The notes beneath the pieces were generated by a model. It worked only from the letters and a program-made list of their open reading frames with translations. It was not told the origin of the DNA and ran no database searches. This document shows positions 24,387-33,170 of a stretch of DNA of 64,000 nucleotides, piece by piece. The DNA lies in the NCBI RefSeq assembly GCF_000308635.1, contig NZ_BAGD01000281.1:166042-230041 (forward strand), given 5' to 3'. Numbering within the stretch: the stretch's first letter is position 1; the number at the start of each line of letters is the position of its first letter. A program made the position numbers and the translations under genes. Source of the stretch: Nocardia otitidiscaviarum NBRC 14405 (GTDB lineage: Bacteria; Actinomycetota; Actinomycetes; Mycobacteriales; Mycobacteriaceae).

Positions 24387-25751
24387 TCAGTGCATTGGGC
24401 ATGCCGTCACACCCTCGGCAGAGCCGTCGTGGTGGTCGTAGGGCGTGCCGTGGATCCCGGCGCGCGCGGCCAGCCTGCGGGTGATGTATGTGTTGACCCG
24501 CCATGCCATATCGTCACCCGCGGTGCGACGCCGCATGCGCCACCGCGCCCCCGGCAGCCGATCATCGAGCGCCCGCAGCCGGACATTGACATTGGCGGCC
24601 AGGCCGGTGAGCGACGCCCACGGCTGGATGCCGATATCGCGCAAGGGGGTGGCGGCCAGCAGCGCCTTGGCCAGGTCGGTGCTGCTGTAGTAGGCCATCA
24701 GTCCGACCGCCGGACCCGCCGCGACGGTGCGCAGGCGCGTGCGCAGATCGGGGGTGGTGAACGATGCGGTGGCGGCGGTAGCCATCAGGTCGGTCCACTC
24801 CGGTGCCGTGCCCGCGGTGGCGACCATATAGTCCGACATCTCCATGCCCTCGAGCGCCGAGCGCGGAATGAGCTCGTCGGCCACGCCGAACACGTAGGCG
24901 ATGTAGGCCCAGTAGTGCATGGCGGCATCGAATTGCGCCATGGTGAATCGGCGGCCGTGGACGTGGTCGAAGCACATGGGGGACAGGCCGAAGGTGACCG
25001 CCGCGCCCATCATGGTCGCGTTGGAGATCGGGTTGCCGTTGTGCGCGAAATGCTCATCGCCCCATGCTTTCCGGAGCCCGGCGCGGACTTGGGCGTGCAT
25101 CAGGCGCACGCGCACGGTGTCTTTGAACACCGGTGACCGGCGGTCCATCCCGCCGGGACGGGTGACGTTCCAGAACCAGGCGGCGGTCTCCAGGTTGCGG
25201 CGGTAGGGGTCGTTGACGAAGCGGCCGGTCGCCCCGGTCGCGGAGGCGACCTCCGCGCCGACGAAGGTGCCCATGAAGTCCTGCACGCCCATGGCGAGTT
25301 TGCCGGAAGTGGATACGTTGATCCACAGGCGGCGGCCGTGCTCCCACAGGTCGGGGTCGTACCAGTCCGGCGGGTTGTCGAGCTGGTCGAACAGTGCTAC
25401 CAGTTCCGGCAGCGGATCGGTGACGGATTCGATGCCGTGGTCGAGAGCCTGCTCGAGCATGGCCCGGCCCGCGGCGGTGCCGATGCGGCGGAAAGTGGCG
25501 ACGAGGTTGTCCATGAGTTCGTCGCCCTGCCAGAGATGGTCGGCCATGAGTCGTGTCGTCGGTGTCGATACGGGCTCGCGGCGCACGTCGATCCATGGTG
25601 AGAGCATCTTACGGCGGGGCTCCAGCCACAATGACGAGGAAATCGCCCGCGGCGGCGCGGGCCGCAACGGCATACCGGGCCGCCAGTAATAGTCATGGGG
25701 ATGTCTGTCGCGGTCGACGGCGACAGCGGCGCTGCTGTCCGGTTCGGTCAT
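24387..25751 (-). CDS. MpaB/rubber-oxygenase-family (DUF2236, Lcp-like) oxygenase, long form
   Basis: A 454-residue protein of the oxygenase MpaB family (DUF2236), which includes the b-type haem latex-clearing protein Lcp that cleaves cis-1,4-polyisoprene. Recognisable blocks are GTFVGAEVASATGATGRFV (about 150-170), TRPGGMDRRSPVFKDTVRVRLMHAQVR (about 188-215), where the His would be the axial haem ligand of Lcp, and NATMMGAAVTFGLSP. No export signal is seen, whereas secreted Lcp proteins have one. The gene is two bases downstream of a second DUF2236 gene and precedes a ferredoxin, so the three probably form one operon. The substrate is unknown; a lipid or terpenoid fits the mce context. Confidence 0.8.
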   Translation of the reverse strand: MTEPDSSAAVAVDRDRHPHDYYWRPGMPLRPAPPRAISSSLWLEPRRKMLSPWIDVRREPVSTPTTRLMADHLWQGDELMDNLVATFRRIGTAAGRAMLEQALDHGIESVTDPLPELVALFDQLDNPPDWYDPDLWEHGRRLWINVSTSGKLAMGVQDFMGTFVGAEVASATGATGRFVNDPYRRNLETAAWFWNVTRPGGMDRRSPVFKDTVRVRLMHAQVRAGLRKAWGDEHFAHNGNPISNATMMGAAVTFGLSPMCFDHVHGRRFTMAQFDAAMHYWAYIAYVFGVADELIPRSALEGMEMSDYMVATAGTAPEWTDLMATAATASFTTPDLRTRLRTVAAGPAVGLMAYYSSTDLAKALLAATPLRDIGIQPWASLTGLAANVNVRLRALDDRLPGARWRMRRRTAGDDMAWRVNTYITRRLAARAGIHGTPYDHHDGSAEGVTACPMH

Positions 25752-25753
25752 TG

Positions 25754-26773
25754 TCAGAAGCCTGTCAGTTGGCGGAATTTGGTGGTCGTGTCGGACCCGA
25801 AGTCGGCGTGCACGGGGCAGTAGTGCTTCGGGTCGTCGCGACGATCGGGTGCGGGCCAGAGAAACTCGGGCGCTTCGGGCGGTGGCAGGTCGGCAGGGCG
25901 TTTACCGGCCTCGCGACGGCGGGCGGCCCGGATACGCGGGAAGAAGTATTTGACGGCGTCCGGCGTGACGGCGTTCATGATCGATAGCAGTCGGGTGAGC
26001 CGGTCGAAGCGGCGCTGGTCGCGTTCGCTCCAGGCGAAGCACATGGTGCGGCGGATCCCGGGATCGCAGAGGCCGATGGTGACGAAGTGGAAGAAGCGGG
26101 CTCCGAGTGGACGGATCACTCGCTCCCACAGGGGTTTCGGTATCCAACGCAGCACCGGGAAGGCGGGTACCGGCGCGGTATCGGCCAGGTGCCAGATATC
26201 CCACGCGGCGGTGGTCGGCTCGAGGCCGTTCTCGCACATGTCATCCCAGTACTGCCGGAATTCGTCCCAGCTCTTGGGGACGACGCGCATACTCATGCCG
26301 TACATCTCGTACCACTGGTACTGCTCGGCCCACAGCTGTTGTTTCTGCGCCTCCGTGAGGCCGCCCATGAACAGCTCGCCCGCGCGCAGCGTCTGGACGA
26401 AGAACACCGCGTGCGCCCAGTAGAAGGTGCCCGGGTCCAGCGCGTGATAGCGCCGCCCCCGACCGTCAACCCCCGTAATGGTGCGGTGGTATCCGACGAT
26501 CTCGCGGGCGGTCTCCCTGGCGCGCGGGCCGTCGAACACCACCCCGATGATCGGGTAGCCGGACCGGAATACCCGCTGGTAGAACTCGCCCTGGATCTCG
26601 GAGTGGAACTCGACACCCGCGCCGAGCCCGGGATGCATGTTCTGCACCATGCCGAGGAACAGCCCGGTCGGGGCGAAGTACAGCGATCCGAAGATCTTCC
26701 ACGTCAACGAGTCGGGGCCGAGTGGCCGCGGCTCCGGCCGGGAGCTCTCCGCGTCCGCGCTATGTGACAACAT
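25754..26773 (-). CDS. MpaB-family (DUF2236) oxygenase, short form
   Basis: A 339-residue DUF2236 protein of a different subtype. The typical region is VDGRGRRYHALDPGTFYWAHAVFFVQTL (about 100-128), with His residues in YHALDP and WAHAVF, followed by QYQWYEMYGMSMRVVPKSWDEFRQYW. The C-terminal part ends with Pro-rich and His/Cys-containing segments. It is cytosolic by appearance. First gene of the oxygenase/oxygenase/ferredoxin unit. The start codon is inside a perfect palindrome (26760-26791) and lacks a ribosome binding site, so it may be leaderless. Reaction unknown. Confidence 0.8.
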   Translation of the reverse strand: MLSHSADAESSRPEPRPLGPDSLTWKIFGSLYFAPTGLFLGMVQNMHPGLGAGVEFHSEIQGEFYQRVFRSGYPIIGVVFDGPRARETAREIVGYHRTITGVDGRGRRYHALDPGTFYWAHAVFFVQTLRAGELFMGGLTEAQKQQLWAEQYQWYEMYGMSMRVVPKSWDEFRQYWDDMCENGLEPTTAAWDIWHLADTAPVPAFPVLRWIPKPLWERVIRPLGARFFHFVTIGLCDPGIRRTMCFAWSERDQRRFDRLTRLLSIMNAVTPDAVKYFFPRIRAARRREAGKRPADLPPPEAPEFLWPAPDRRDDPKHYCPVHADFGSDTTTKFRQLTGF

Positions 26774-26791
26774 GACAGAAGTGTCACATAG
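26760..26791 (-). promoter_or_regulatory. Perfect palindrome across the oxygenase start codon
   Basis: CTATGTGACA (26760-26769) and TGTCACATAG (26782-26791) form a perfect ten-base inverted repeat with 12 bases between. An inner TGACA-GAAG-TGTCA repeat lies at 26773-26786. The ATG of the oxygenase gene (26771-26773, minus strand) is inside. It is a strong candidate operator; a bound repressor would cover promoter and start. Confidence 0.6.
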
Positions 26792-27054
26792 TTACATTTG
26801 GATGCGCAATAGTAGAACGAACCTGTGAGTCTGACGGCCGGGGTGCGGGCGGCTGCGGCCCGGCCTCGCCGATGGGGTGCGTGCCCGTGCGCTCGCCGGT
26901 GGGGCACACGAATACCGGCGGACGCGCCCACGGCTGGTGGAATCTCGTGCGCCCCGAGAAGTTTGGGCCCGACAACTTGGGTCTGAGCAGATGACGCGAC
27001 GGTCGCTAGCGTGCTGGCCGAGTCCTGATGGGTCGGGGGAGTGGAGAGGCTGGC

Positions 27055-28374
27055 GTGCGTCGAGCGTTGATGAGTGCCGTGGTGGCGGCGGTGGCGGCCG
27101 GAATGCTGCTCGTGGGGTTCGAGCAGCCGGTGGCCGGGGCCGAGCGCGCGGGGGTGAAGCACTGTGCGGTCAGTAGCGGGCGGGAGCCGGACACCGCCAC
27201 CCCCGAGGAGGTGGGGCTGGACGCGCGGAAGTTGCGGGAGGCACTGGATTTCGCGAACGATCCGACGCGCTTCACCTTCCGGGTGTACCGCAACAACTGT
27301 CTCGTCCTCGAGCGCGAAAGCCATGCGGGCGCGGGCCGGATGCCGTGGAATCTGTGGAGCAGCACCAAGAGCGTGGTGTCCATGGTGGCCGGAATCGCGG
27401 TCGGCGACGGGAAATTGAATGTCGACGACCCCATCGACCGCTATCTGCCGCCGGGGCTGGGCGATGCCGCGCACCGGGCCATCACCGTGCGCAATCTGCT
27501 TACCGAATCCTCGGGCATGCAGGTGGCGGTGGCCTCGGAGGGGATCACCGGGCTGGCGCAGATCGATCCGAATGTGGTGGCGCAGGCCCTGGGTATGCCG
27601 ATCGTCCATGAACAGGGCACCGAATGGCAGTACAGCCAGCGCGCGGTGGATCTCGTCGTCTACGTCGTCCAGCAGGCGGTCGGCGAGGACTTCCAGGCGT
27701 ATGCGCAGCGAAAGCTGTTCGATCCCTTGGGAATCCCGGCCGACGACTATCACTGGGCGCGTGACCGCAGCGGAAACACCTACGGTTACGCCCACCTGGT
27801 GCTACCGCCCGACGACTTCGTCAAACTCGGTCTGCTCCTGGTCAATCGCGGCAATTGGGATGGGCGGCAACTGATTCCGATCGACTACCTGGAACAGGCG
27901 AGCAGTTCCGCCGCCACCCATCCCTGCTACGGCTTCCTGTTCACCATCAACGGCCCGAGCTGCGACGGCGCCTTCCCCGGCCTGCCGAAGGACGCCATCC
28001 AGATGTCGGGCATGATGCGCCAGGACAATTTCATCGTGCCGAGTCTCGGACTGCTGGTCAGCTGGACCGGCGTCACGGTACCGGGCGGATCGGTGAGCTT
28101 CCCGCACGATGTGCTGCGCGCGGTATCCCAGGCGTTCCTGTCCCCGGAACTCCCGGATCCGGGTCCGTACGCGCCGAAACCGGATATCAGCCTCACCGAT
28201 CCGATGATCACCAACCCGGACGCGACCCTGGCCGCGCTCGGCCTGGGCCCGATGACCTATCCGGGCTGCGGCCCGCTGAACTGCCTGGGCAAACCACTGT
28301 CCCCGCCGTTCGCCGACTGGCCCGCGGGCTGCTTCGTCCTGGGCTGTGTCGGCCCCGTCCCGGGCATTCGGTAG
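27055..28374 (+). CDS. Secreted serine hydrolase, beta-lactamase/PBP4* (class C) family
   Basis: A 439-residue protein. GTG at 27055 follows GAGAGG and gives a signal peptide (about 1-27, MSAVVAAVAAGMLLVGF then VAGA). The serine hydrolase signature SSTKS (SxxK, about residues 101-105) is followed by the usual DDPIDRYLP and ITVRNLLTESSG blocks; the second motif reads YSQ (about 193) rather than YxN. The C-terminal 70 residues are Pro/Gly/Cys-rich with four Cys (GCGPLNC, GCFVLGC) and may form disulfides. Acts outside the membrane on an ester or amide; such enzymes are esterases or D-peptidases. It converges with a small gene eight bases downstream. Confidence 0.85.
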   Translation: MRRALMSAVVAAVAAGMLLVGFEQPVAGAERAGVKHCAVSSGREPDTATPEEVGLDARKLREALDFANDPTRFTFRVYRNNCLVLERESHAGAGRMPWNLWSSTKSVVSMVAGIAVGDGKLNVDDPIDRYLPPGLGDAAHRAITVRNLLTESSGMQVAVASEGITGLAQIDPNVVAQALGMPIVHEQGTEWQYSQRAVDLVVYVVQQAVGEDFQAYAQRKLFDPLGIPADDYHWARDRSGNTYGYAHLVLPPDDFVKLGLLLVNRGNWDGRQLIPIDYLEQASSSAATHPCYGFLFTINGPSCDGAFPGLPKDAIQMSGMMRQDNFIVPSLGLLVSWTGVTVPGGSVSFPHDVLRAVSQAFLSPELPDPGPYAPKPDISLTDPMITNPDATLAALGLGPMTYPGCGPLNCLGKPLSPPFADWPAGCFVLGCVGPVPGIR

Positions 28375-28381
28375 GGCCGCA

Positions 28382-28573
28382 TCAGAACCTCAGGTGAACC
28401 GAGGCGATATGCCAGAAGGTCCGATCGTGGACGGTCTCGAAATCCCAACTCTCGGCGAGCGCGTGCGTGGTGGCGACGATGCCCGGGACATCGAAGTCCT
28501 CCCGAGTGGCGGTGCCTTTGGCTTCCAGGGCGGCGATGACGTAGGCGGTGGCGCTTTCCATCGTGTGTGGCAT
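28382..28573 (-). CDS. Small conserved hypothetical protein
   Basis: A 63-residue acidic protein starting at ATG five bases after GGAG; an in-frame ATG at 28588 would add five residues. It contains one helix-forming part (ESATAYVIAALEAKGTATREDF) and a His/Trp-rich end (TVHDRTFWHIASVHLRF). No family is recognised. It follows the acyl-CoA synthetase gene on the same strand in reverse order (that gene's end is at 28632) and may be its last co-transcribed neighbour. Confidence 0.55.
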   Translation of the reverse strand: MPHTMESATAYVIAALEAKGTATREDFDVPGIVATTHALAESWDFETVHDRTFWHIASVHLRF

Positions 28574-28631
28574 GCGAACTCCAATCATCGTTGAATGGTG
28601 TGCGGCCGTGGCAACCGGCCGCAGTGACCGG

Positions 28632-30335
28632 TTACGTCCTGGCGTCGGAAAGTACGTCCTCGTATCGGTATTCGGTCGGTATGGCGGTGCCGGCGGCGTG
28701 CGCCTGCTCCTCCCGCTGGCGCAGTTCCACGCGCCGGATCTTGCCGGAAATCGTCTTGGGCAGTTCGGTGAACTCCAAGCGTCGCACACGCAGGTAGGGC
28801 GCGAGGTGATCGCGGGCGTATTCCATTATGGCGCGCGCCGTTTCACGCGACGGCTCCCACCCCGCCGCGAGCGTCACATACGCCTTGGGAACGCTCAGGC
28901 GGGTGTCGTCGGGCTGCGGCACCACCGCGGCCTCCACCACGGCCGGATGCTCGATGAGCACGCTCTCCAGTTCGAACGGCGACACCTTGTAGTCGGAGGA
29001 CTTGAACACGTCGTCGGTGCGGCCGACATAGGTGATGTAGCCGTCGGCGTCCCGGCTGGCCACATCCCCGGTGTGGTAGTAGCCGTCGGCCATGACGGCC
29101 GCATTGCGTTCGGGATCACCCAGATAGCCCGTCATGAGATTGACCGGCGCGGCACTCAGATCCAGGCAGATCTCGCCCTCGTCACCGGGCGCACCGCTGA
29201 TCGGATCGACCAGCGCCACCGGCACTCCCGGCGCGGGGCGGCCCATCGAACCGGCCTTGACCGGCTGCCCCGGCGTATTGCCCACCTGCAAGGTGGTCTC
29301 GGTCTGGCCGAAACCGTCACGGATGGTCAGCCCCCACGCCTTCTCCACCTGCGCGATGACATCCGGGTTGAGCGGTTCGCCCGCGCCGAGGATTTCGCGC
29401 AACCCGGTCGGGCGCTCACCCAGGTCGGCCTGAATCAGCATGCGCCACACCGTCGGCGGGGCGCAGAAGGTGTTCACCTCGGCGCGGCGCAACTGCGCGA
29501 GCAGCGCCGCCGCGTCGAACCGGCCGTAGTTGTAGACGAAGACCGTCGCCTCGGCGATCCACGGTGCGAAGAAGCAACTCCAGGCGTGCTTGGCCCAGCC
29601 CGGCGCGCTGATGGCCAGATGTACGTCGCCGGGTCGCACGCCGATCCAGTACATGGTGGACAGATGGCCCACCGGATAGCTGATCTGTGAATGCTGCACC
29701 ATCTTCGGCTTGCTGGTGGTGCCGGAGGTGAAGTACACCAGCAGCGGATCCTCGACCGTGGTGACGGCCGCGAACGGCCCCGCCGACGGGTAGGTCGACG
29801 ATTCCGCGTAGCCGTGCCAGCCGGGGATCTGCCCGCCCACCACGATGCGCCGGTAGTCACCCGCGACCTCGGCGAACTTCGGGGCGTCGGCCGCGTTGGC
29901 GATCACGAAACGCACCGCGCCCCGCTCGATCCGGTCGGCGAGGTCGGCGGGCCCCAGCGCCGCCGTGGTCGGCATGATGACCGCGCCCAGCTTGGCGATG
30001 GCCAGCATGGCCTCCCACAGTTCGACCTGATTGCCGAGCATGAGCAGGACCCGGTCGCCCTTACCCACCCCCAGCGCCGACAGCCAGGTGGCCACCTGAT
30101 CGGAGCGGTTCGCCATCTCGTCGAAGGTGACGCGCTGTTCGCGGCCGTCCTCCTCCACGATCCAGAGGGCGGGGCGGTCGTTGCCGCGCGCGATCACATC
30201 GAACCAGTCCGTGGCCCAGTTGAACGTTCCGGTCAGCCGCGGCCACGCGAAATCGCGCACGGCCGCGTCGTAATCGGTTGCCGCGGCGACCAACTGGTCC
30301 CGGGCGGCACGGTAGGCGGCGGTGTTCGCGGTCAT
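28632..30335 (-). CDS. Acyl-CoA synthetase (AMP-binding, medium-chain/acetyl type)
   Basis: A 567-residue ANL-superfamily enzyme. It activates a carboxylic acid with ATP to acyl-AMP and transfers it to CoA. The P-loop is YFTSGTTSKPK (about 203-213), the adenine site GFGQTET (about 335-341), YHTGDVASRD and YVGRTDDVFKSSDYKVSPFELES (about 430-455), and the C-terminal catalytic Lys in LPKTISGKIRR (about 535). PGWAKHAWS is typical of the acetyl/medium-chain (AcsM-like) group. ATG at 30335 overlaps the stop of the upstream synthetase gene by four bases, so both are co-translated. An alternative longer frame in front is antisense-like and not real. Confidence 0.92.
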   Translation of the reverse strand: MTANTAAYRAARDQLVAAATDYDAAVRDFAWPRLTGTFNWATDWFDVIARGNDRPALWIVEEDGREQRVTFDEMANRSDQVATWLSALGVGKGDRVLLMLGNQVELWEAMLAIAKLGAVIMPTTAALGPADLADRIERGAVRFVIANAADAPKFAEVAGDYRRIVVGGQIPGWHGYAESSTYPSAGPFAAVTTVEDPLLVYFTSGTTSKPKMVQHSQISYPVGHLSTMYWIGVRPGDVHLAISAPGWAKHAWSCFFAPWIAEATVFVYNYGRFDAAALLAQLRRAEVNTFCAPPTVWRMLIQADLGERPTGLREILGAGEPLNPDVIAQVEKAWGLTIRDGFGQTETTLQVGNTPGQPVKAGSMGRPAPGVPVALVDPISGAPGDEGEICLDLSAAPVNLMTGYLGDPERNAAVMADGYYHTGDVASRDADGYITYVGRTDDVFKSSDYKVSPFELESVLIEHPAVVEAAVVPQPDDTRLSVPKAYVTLAAGWEPSRETARAIMEYARDHLAPYLRVRRLEFTELPKTISGKIRRVELRQREEQAHAAGTAIPTEYRYEDVLSDART

Positions 30336-31975
30336 CGGTCCTCCTCGGACAGGCCGAGCAGGCGCGCGGCGACCTCGCGCATCTCGACCTTGCGGATCTT
30401 GCCGGTGACGGTCATGGGGAACTCGTCGACGACGTGGACGTAACGGGGGATCTTGAAGTGCGCCAGGCGGCCGGTGCAGAACTCGCGCAGCGCCTGCGGG
30501 GTCAACAGCGGCGCGTCCTCGCGCAGCCGCACCCAGGCCATGAGCTCCTCGCCGTACTTGGCGTCGGGCACCCCGATCACCTGGGCGTCGAGGATATCCG
30601 GATGGGTGTAGAGGAACTCCTCGATCTCGCGCGGGTAGATGTTCTCCCCGCCGCGGATCACCATGTCCTTGATCCGGCCGGTGATGGCGACATAACCCTC
30701 GTCGTCCATGGTGGCCAGATCGCCGGTGTGCATCCAGCGTGCGGAATCGATGGCGTCGGCGGTCTTCTCGGGATCGTTCCAGTAGCCGAGCATGACCGAG
30801 TAGCCGCGGGTGCACAGCTCGCCGGGTTCGCCGCGCGGCACCGTCAGCCCCGTCACCGGATCCACGATCTTGATCTCGATATGCGGTCCGGCGCGGCCCA
30901 CGGTGGCGGTGCGCTGCACCAGGCTGTCGTCGCGGCGGGTCTGCGTGGAGACCGGGGAGGTCTCGGTCATGCCGTAGCAGATCGACACCTCGCGCATGCC
31001 CATGCGCTCGATGACCTGCTTCATCACCTCCACCGGGCAGGGTGACCCGGCCATGATGCCGGTGCGCAGCGAGGACAGGTCGTAGGAGTCGAAATCCGGC
31101 TCGGCCAGTTCGGCGATGAACATGGTCGGCACCCCGTAGAGCGAGGTGCAGCGTTCGGCCGCCACCGCCTCCAGGGTGGCCTTCGGATCGAAGGCCGGGG
31201 CCGGGATGACCATGGTGGCGCCGTGGCTGGTGGCCGCCAGATTGCCCATGACCATGCCGAAGCAGTGGTAGAAGGGCACCGGAATGCAGATCCGGTCCTG
31301 CTCGGTGTAGCCGCACAGCTCGCCCACGAAATATCCGTTGTTGAGGATATTGTGGTGGCTCAGCGTCGCGCCCTTGGGGAAACCCGTTGTGCCCGAGGTG
31401 TACTGGATATTGATGGGGTCGTCGGGGGAGAGGGCGGCCTGTGCCCGCGTCAGCTCGCTCGGATCGGCGGCGCGTCCGGCCTCGAACAGTCCCCGCCAGT
31501 CGCCGGAATCCAGCAGGATCACCCGGTCGAGGTCGGGGCAGTCGGCCCGCACCTCGTCGATCATGGCCGCGTAGTCCGAGGTCTTGAACGCCGGTGCCGC
31601 GATCAGCGCGCGAATTCCCGCCTGCCGCAGCACGTAGCGCAGCTCGTGCGAACGATACGCCGGATTGATGTTCACCAGGATGGCGCCGATCTTGGCCGTC
31701 GCGTACTGCGTCAGCGTCCACTGCGGGCAGTTCGGCGACCAGATGCCCACCCGGTCGCCCTTGCCGATCCCCGCCGCCAGCAGGCCCAGCGCCAGCGCGT
31801 CGACCTCGGCGACGAACTCCCGGTAGGTCCAGCGCTCGCCGGTACCGTAGTCGACCAGCGCCTCACGGTGCGGATGCGCGGCGGCCGTGCGGTCGAGATT
31901 GTCGCCGATGGTGTCGCCGAGCAGCGGCGCATCCCAGACGCCGAAGGTATAGCTCACCGGCCGGAGCCGGTCCAT
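30332..31975 (-). CDS. Fatty-acid-CoA ligase / FadD-like AMP-binding enzyme
   Basis: A 547-residue ANL enzyme. Motifs: QYTSGTTGFPKGATLSHHN P-loop (about 190-208), CYGMTETSPV (about 330), MHTGDLATMDDEGYVAITGRIKDMVIRGGENIYP (about 420-453) and TVTGKIRKVEMRE (about 525). It is most like the FadD35-type acyl-CoA synthetases of mycobacteria. The ATG at 31975 gives the usual family start MDRLRPVSYTFG; a GTG at 32002 would add nine residues and cannot be excluded. Transcribed divergently from the GAF-LuxR regulator. Pairing of two acyl-CoA synthetases suggests catabolism of two acids or successive intermediates. Confidence 0.92.
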   Translation of the reverse strand: MDRLRPVSYTFGVWDAPLLGDTIGDNLDRTAAAHPHREALVDYGTGERWTYREFVAEVDALALGLLAAGIGKGDRVGIWSPNCPQWTLTQYATAKIGAILVNINPAYRSHELRYVLRQAGIRALIAAPAFKTSDYAAMIDEVRADCPDLDRVILLDSGDWRGLFEAGRAADPSELTRAQAALSPDDPINIQYTSGTTGFPKGATLSHHNILNNGYFVGELCGYTEQDRICIPVPFYHCFGMVMGNLAATSHGATMVIPAPAFDPKATLEAVAAERCTSLYGVPTMFIAELAEPDFDSYDLSSLRTGIMAGSPCPVEVMKQVIERMGMREVSICYGMTETSPVSTQTRRDDSLVQRTATVGRAGPHIEIKIVDPVTGLTVPRGEPGELCTRGYSVMLGYWNDPEKTADAIDSARWMHTGDLATMDDEGYVAITGRIKDMVIRGGENIYPREIEEFLYTHPDILDAQVIGVPDAKYGEELMAWVRLREDAPLLTPQALREFCTGRLAHFKIPRYVHVVDEFPMTVTGKIRKVEMREVAARLLGLSEEDR

Positions 31976-32044
31976 GCTCTTGCTCACTCCGATAGGATCC
32001 ACATCACACCGATCCGACGACTACCCCCGAAAAGGTGTATCCCG

Positions 32045-32911
32045 ATGACCCGCACAGCCGACTCGCTGCGGCCCCGCGACGCCGATGCGCTGCGGGCCGA
32101 ACTGCGTCGGATCGCGACCGCGACCGGGGCTCCGGTCGCCTTCGGCGGCGCGGTCCAAGCGGGGACGCTGGTGCTCAGCGAGTTCATCGGCACCCGCACC
32201 AACGGCATGCGCGGACTCGCGGTGCAACCGCAGTCGGGATTGGGCGGCCGGGCGGTGGCGAGTCGGCGGCCGACATCGGTGGCGGACTACCGCTCGGACG
32301 CCACCATCACCCACCACTACGACGTTCCGGTGCTCGGTGAGGGGCTGCGGGCCGTGGTGGCGGTGCCGGTAGTTGTCTCGGGGGAGTCCCGGGCCGTGCT
32401 CTACGTCGCCAACCGCGACCCCAGCCCCATCGGTGACCGCATCGCCGAATTCATGGTGCAGGCCGGTCGCCGCCTGAGTCTGGAGTTCACCATTCGCGAC
32501 GAGGTGGACCGGCGCGTGCGCCTGCACACCGCGCAACCCCGGCGACCCGTCGTGCCCGCGGTGGATGCCGTTGTGACTGAACAGCTTCGGGACCTGCACG
32601 CCGAACTGCGCGGCCTCACCCAGGAAGTCTCCGACGCCACCGCCCGCGACCGCCTGCGCGCCATGTCCGAACGGATCGCGCGCCTGGTCTCCGGTGTCGC
32701 CGCACCCGACGATCCGGTCACCCTGGCTCCGCGCGAGGTCGACGTCCTCGCCCAGATCGCCCTCGGCTGCACCAATATCGAAGCCGCCCAGCGACTTTCC
32801 CTGAAACCCGAAACGGTGAAGAGCTACCTGCGCAGCGCCATGGTCAAACTCGGCGCGCACACCCGCCACGAGGCGGTGGTGCAGGCCCGCCGCCACGGCC
32901 TGCTCCCGTAG
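32045..32911 (+). CDS. GAF-domain LuxR-family transcriptional regulator
   Basis: A 288-residue protein. A GAF-like sensor domain covers about 15-155 (GLGGRAVASRRPTSVADYRSDATITHHYD, then VAVPVVVSGESRAVLYVANRDP). A linker helix region follows, and the LuxR helix-turn-helix is LAPREVDVLAQIALGCTNIEAAQRLSLKPETVKSYLRSAMVKLG (about 225-268). There is no receiver domain, so it probably responds to a ligand or redox signal. It diverges from the acyl-CoA synthetase pair and most likely controls it. Its 3' end (about 63 bases of coding) is repeated in a degenerate copy 181 bases downstream. Confidence 0.9.
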   Translation: MTRTADSLRPRDADALRAELRRIATATGAPVAFGGAVQAGTLVLSEFIGTRTNGMRGLAVQPQSGLGGRAVASRRPTSVADYRSDATITHHYDVPVLGEGLRAVVAVPVVVSGESRAVLYVANRDPSPIGDRIAEFMVQAGRRLSLEFTIRDEVDRRVRLHTAQPRRPVVPAVDAVVTEQLRDLHAELRGLTQEVSDATARDRLRAMSERIARLVSGVAAPDDPVTLAPREVDVLAQIALGCTNIEAAQRLSLKPETVKSYLRSAMVKLGAHTRHEAVVQARRHGLLP

Positions 32912-33140
32912 CCCTGGTGTGCGGGTGACCCGGTCCCGGGGCGCGTCGCCACCGCGTCGGATCTCGTGTGCGGCGCGGAGGTCTGGTGTCTCCGGCTATA
33001 CGGTGACCCCGGCTGCGCGATGGTTCCGGCTCGGCGCGCACACCCGCCACAAGGCGGTGGTGCGGGTCCGCCGCCATGGCCTGCTCCCGTAGCCCGGGCG
33101 CGTCGCCACCGCGTCGGATCTCGTGCGCGGCGCGGGAGGT
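32849..33140 (+). repeat. Degenerate tandem duplication of the luxR 3' end
   Basis: The segment starting CTCGGCGCGCAC at 32849 (the last coding bases of the regulator through its stop) reappears at 33030 with the offset of 181 bases, including AGGCGGTGGTGC, CCTGCTCCCGTAGCCC and the following GGCGCGTCGCCACCGCG. The second copy has base changes and lacks about 25 bases after the stop codon. It is untranslated in its original frame context. This fills most of the gap before the minus-strand regulator at 33171. Confidence 0.75.
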
Positions 33141-33170
33141 TTGGCGCTTCCGGCTGCGCGGCGCTTTCGG

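Noticed and set aside
30332..31721. The upstream part of a frame that would extend the second acyl-CoA synthetase to 1029 residues
   Set aside because: The added part is in a different frame of the first synthetase gene and is Arg/Gly-rich without family similarity. The ATG at 30335 with the four-base overlap is the real start.
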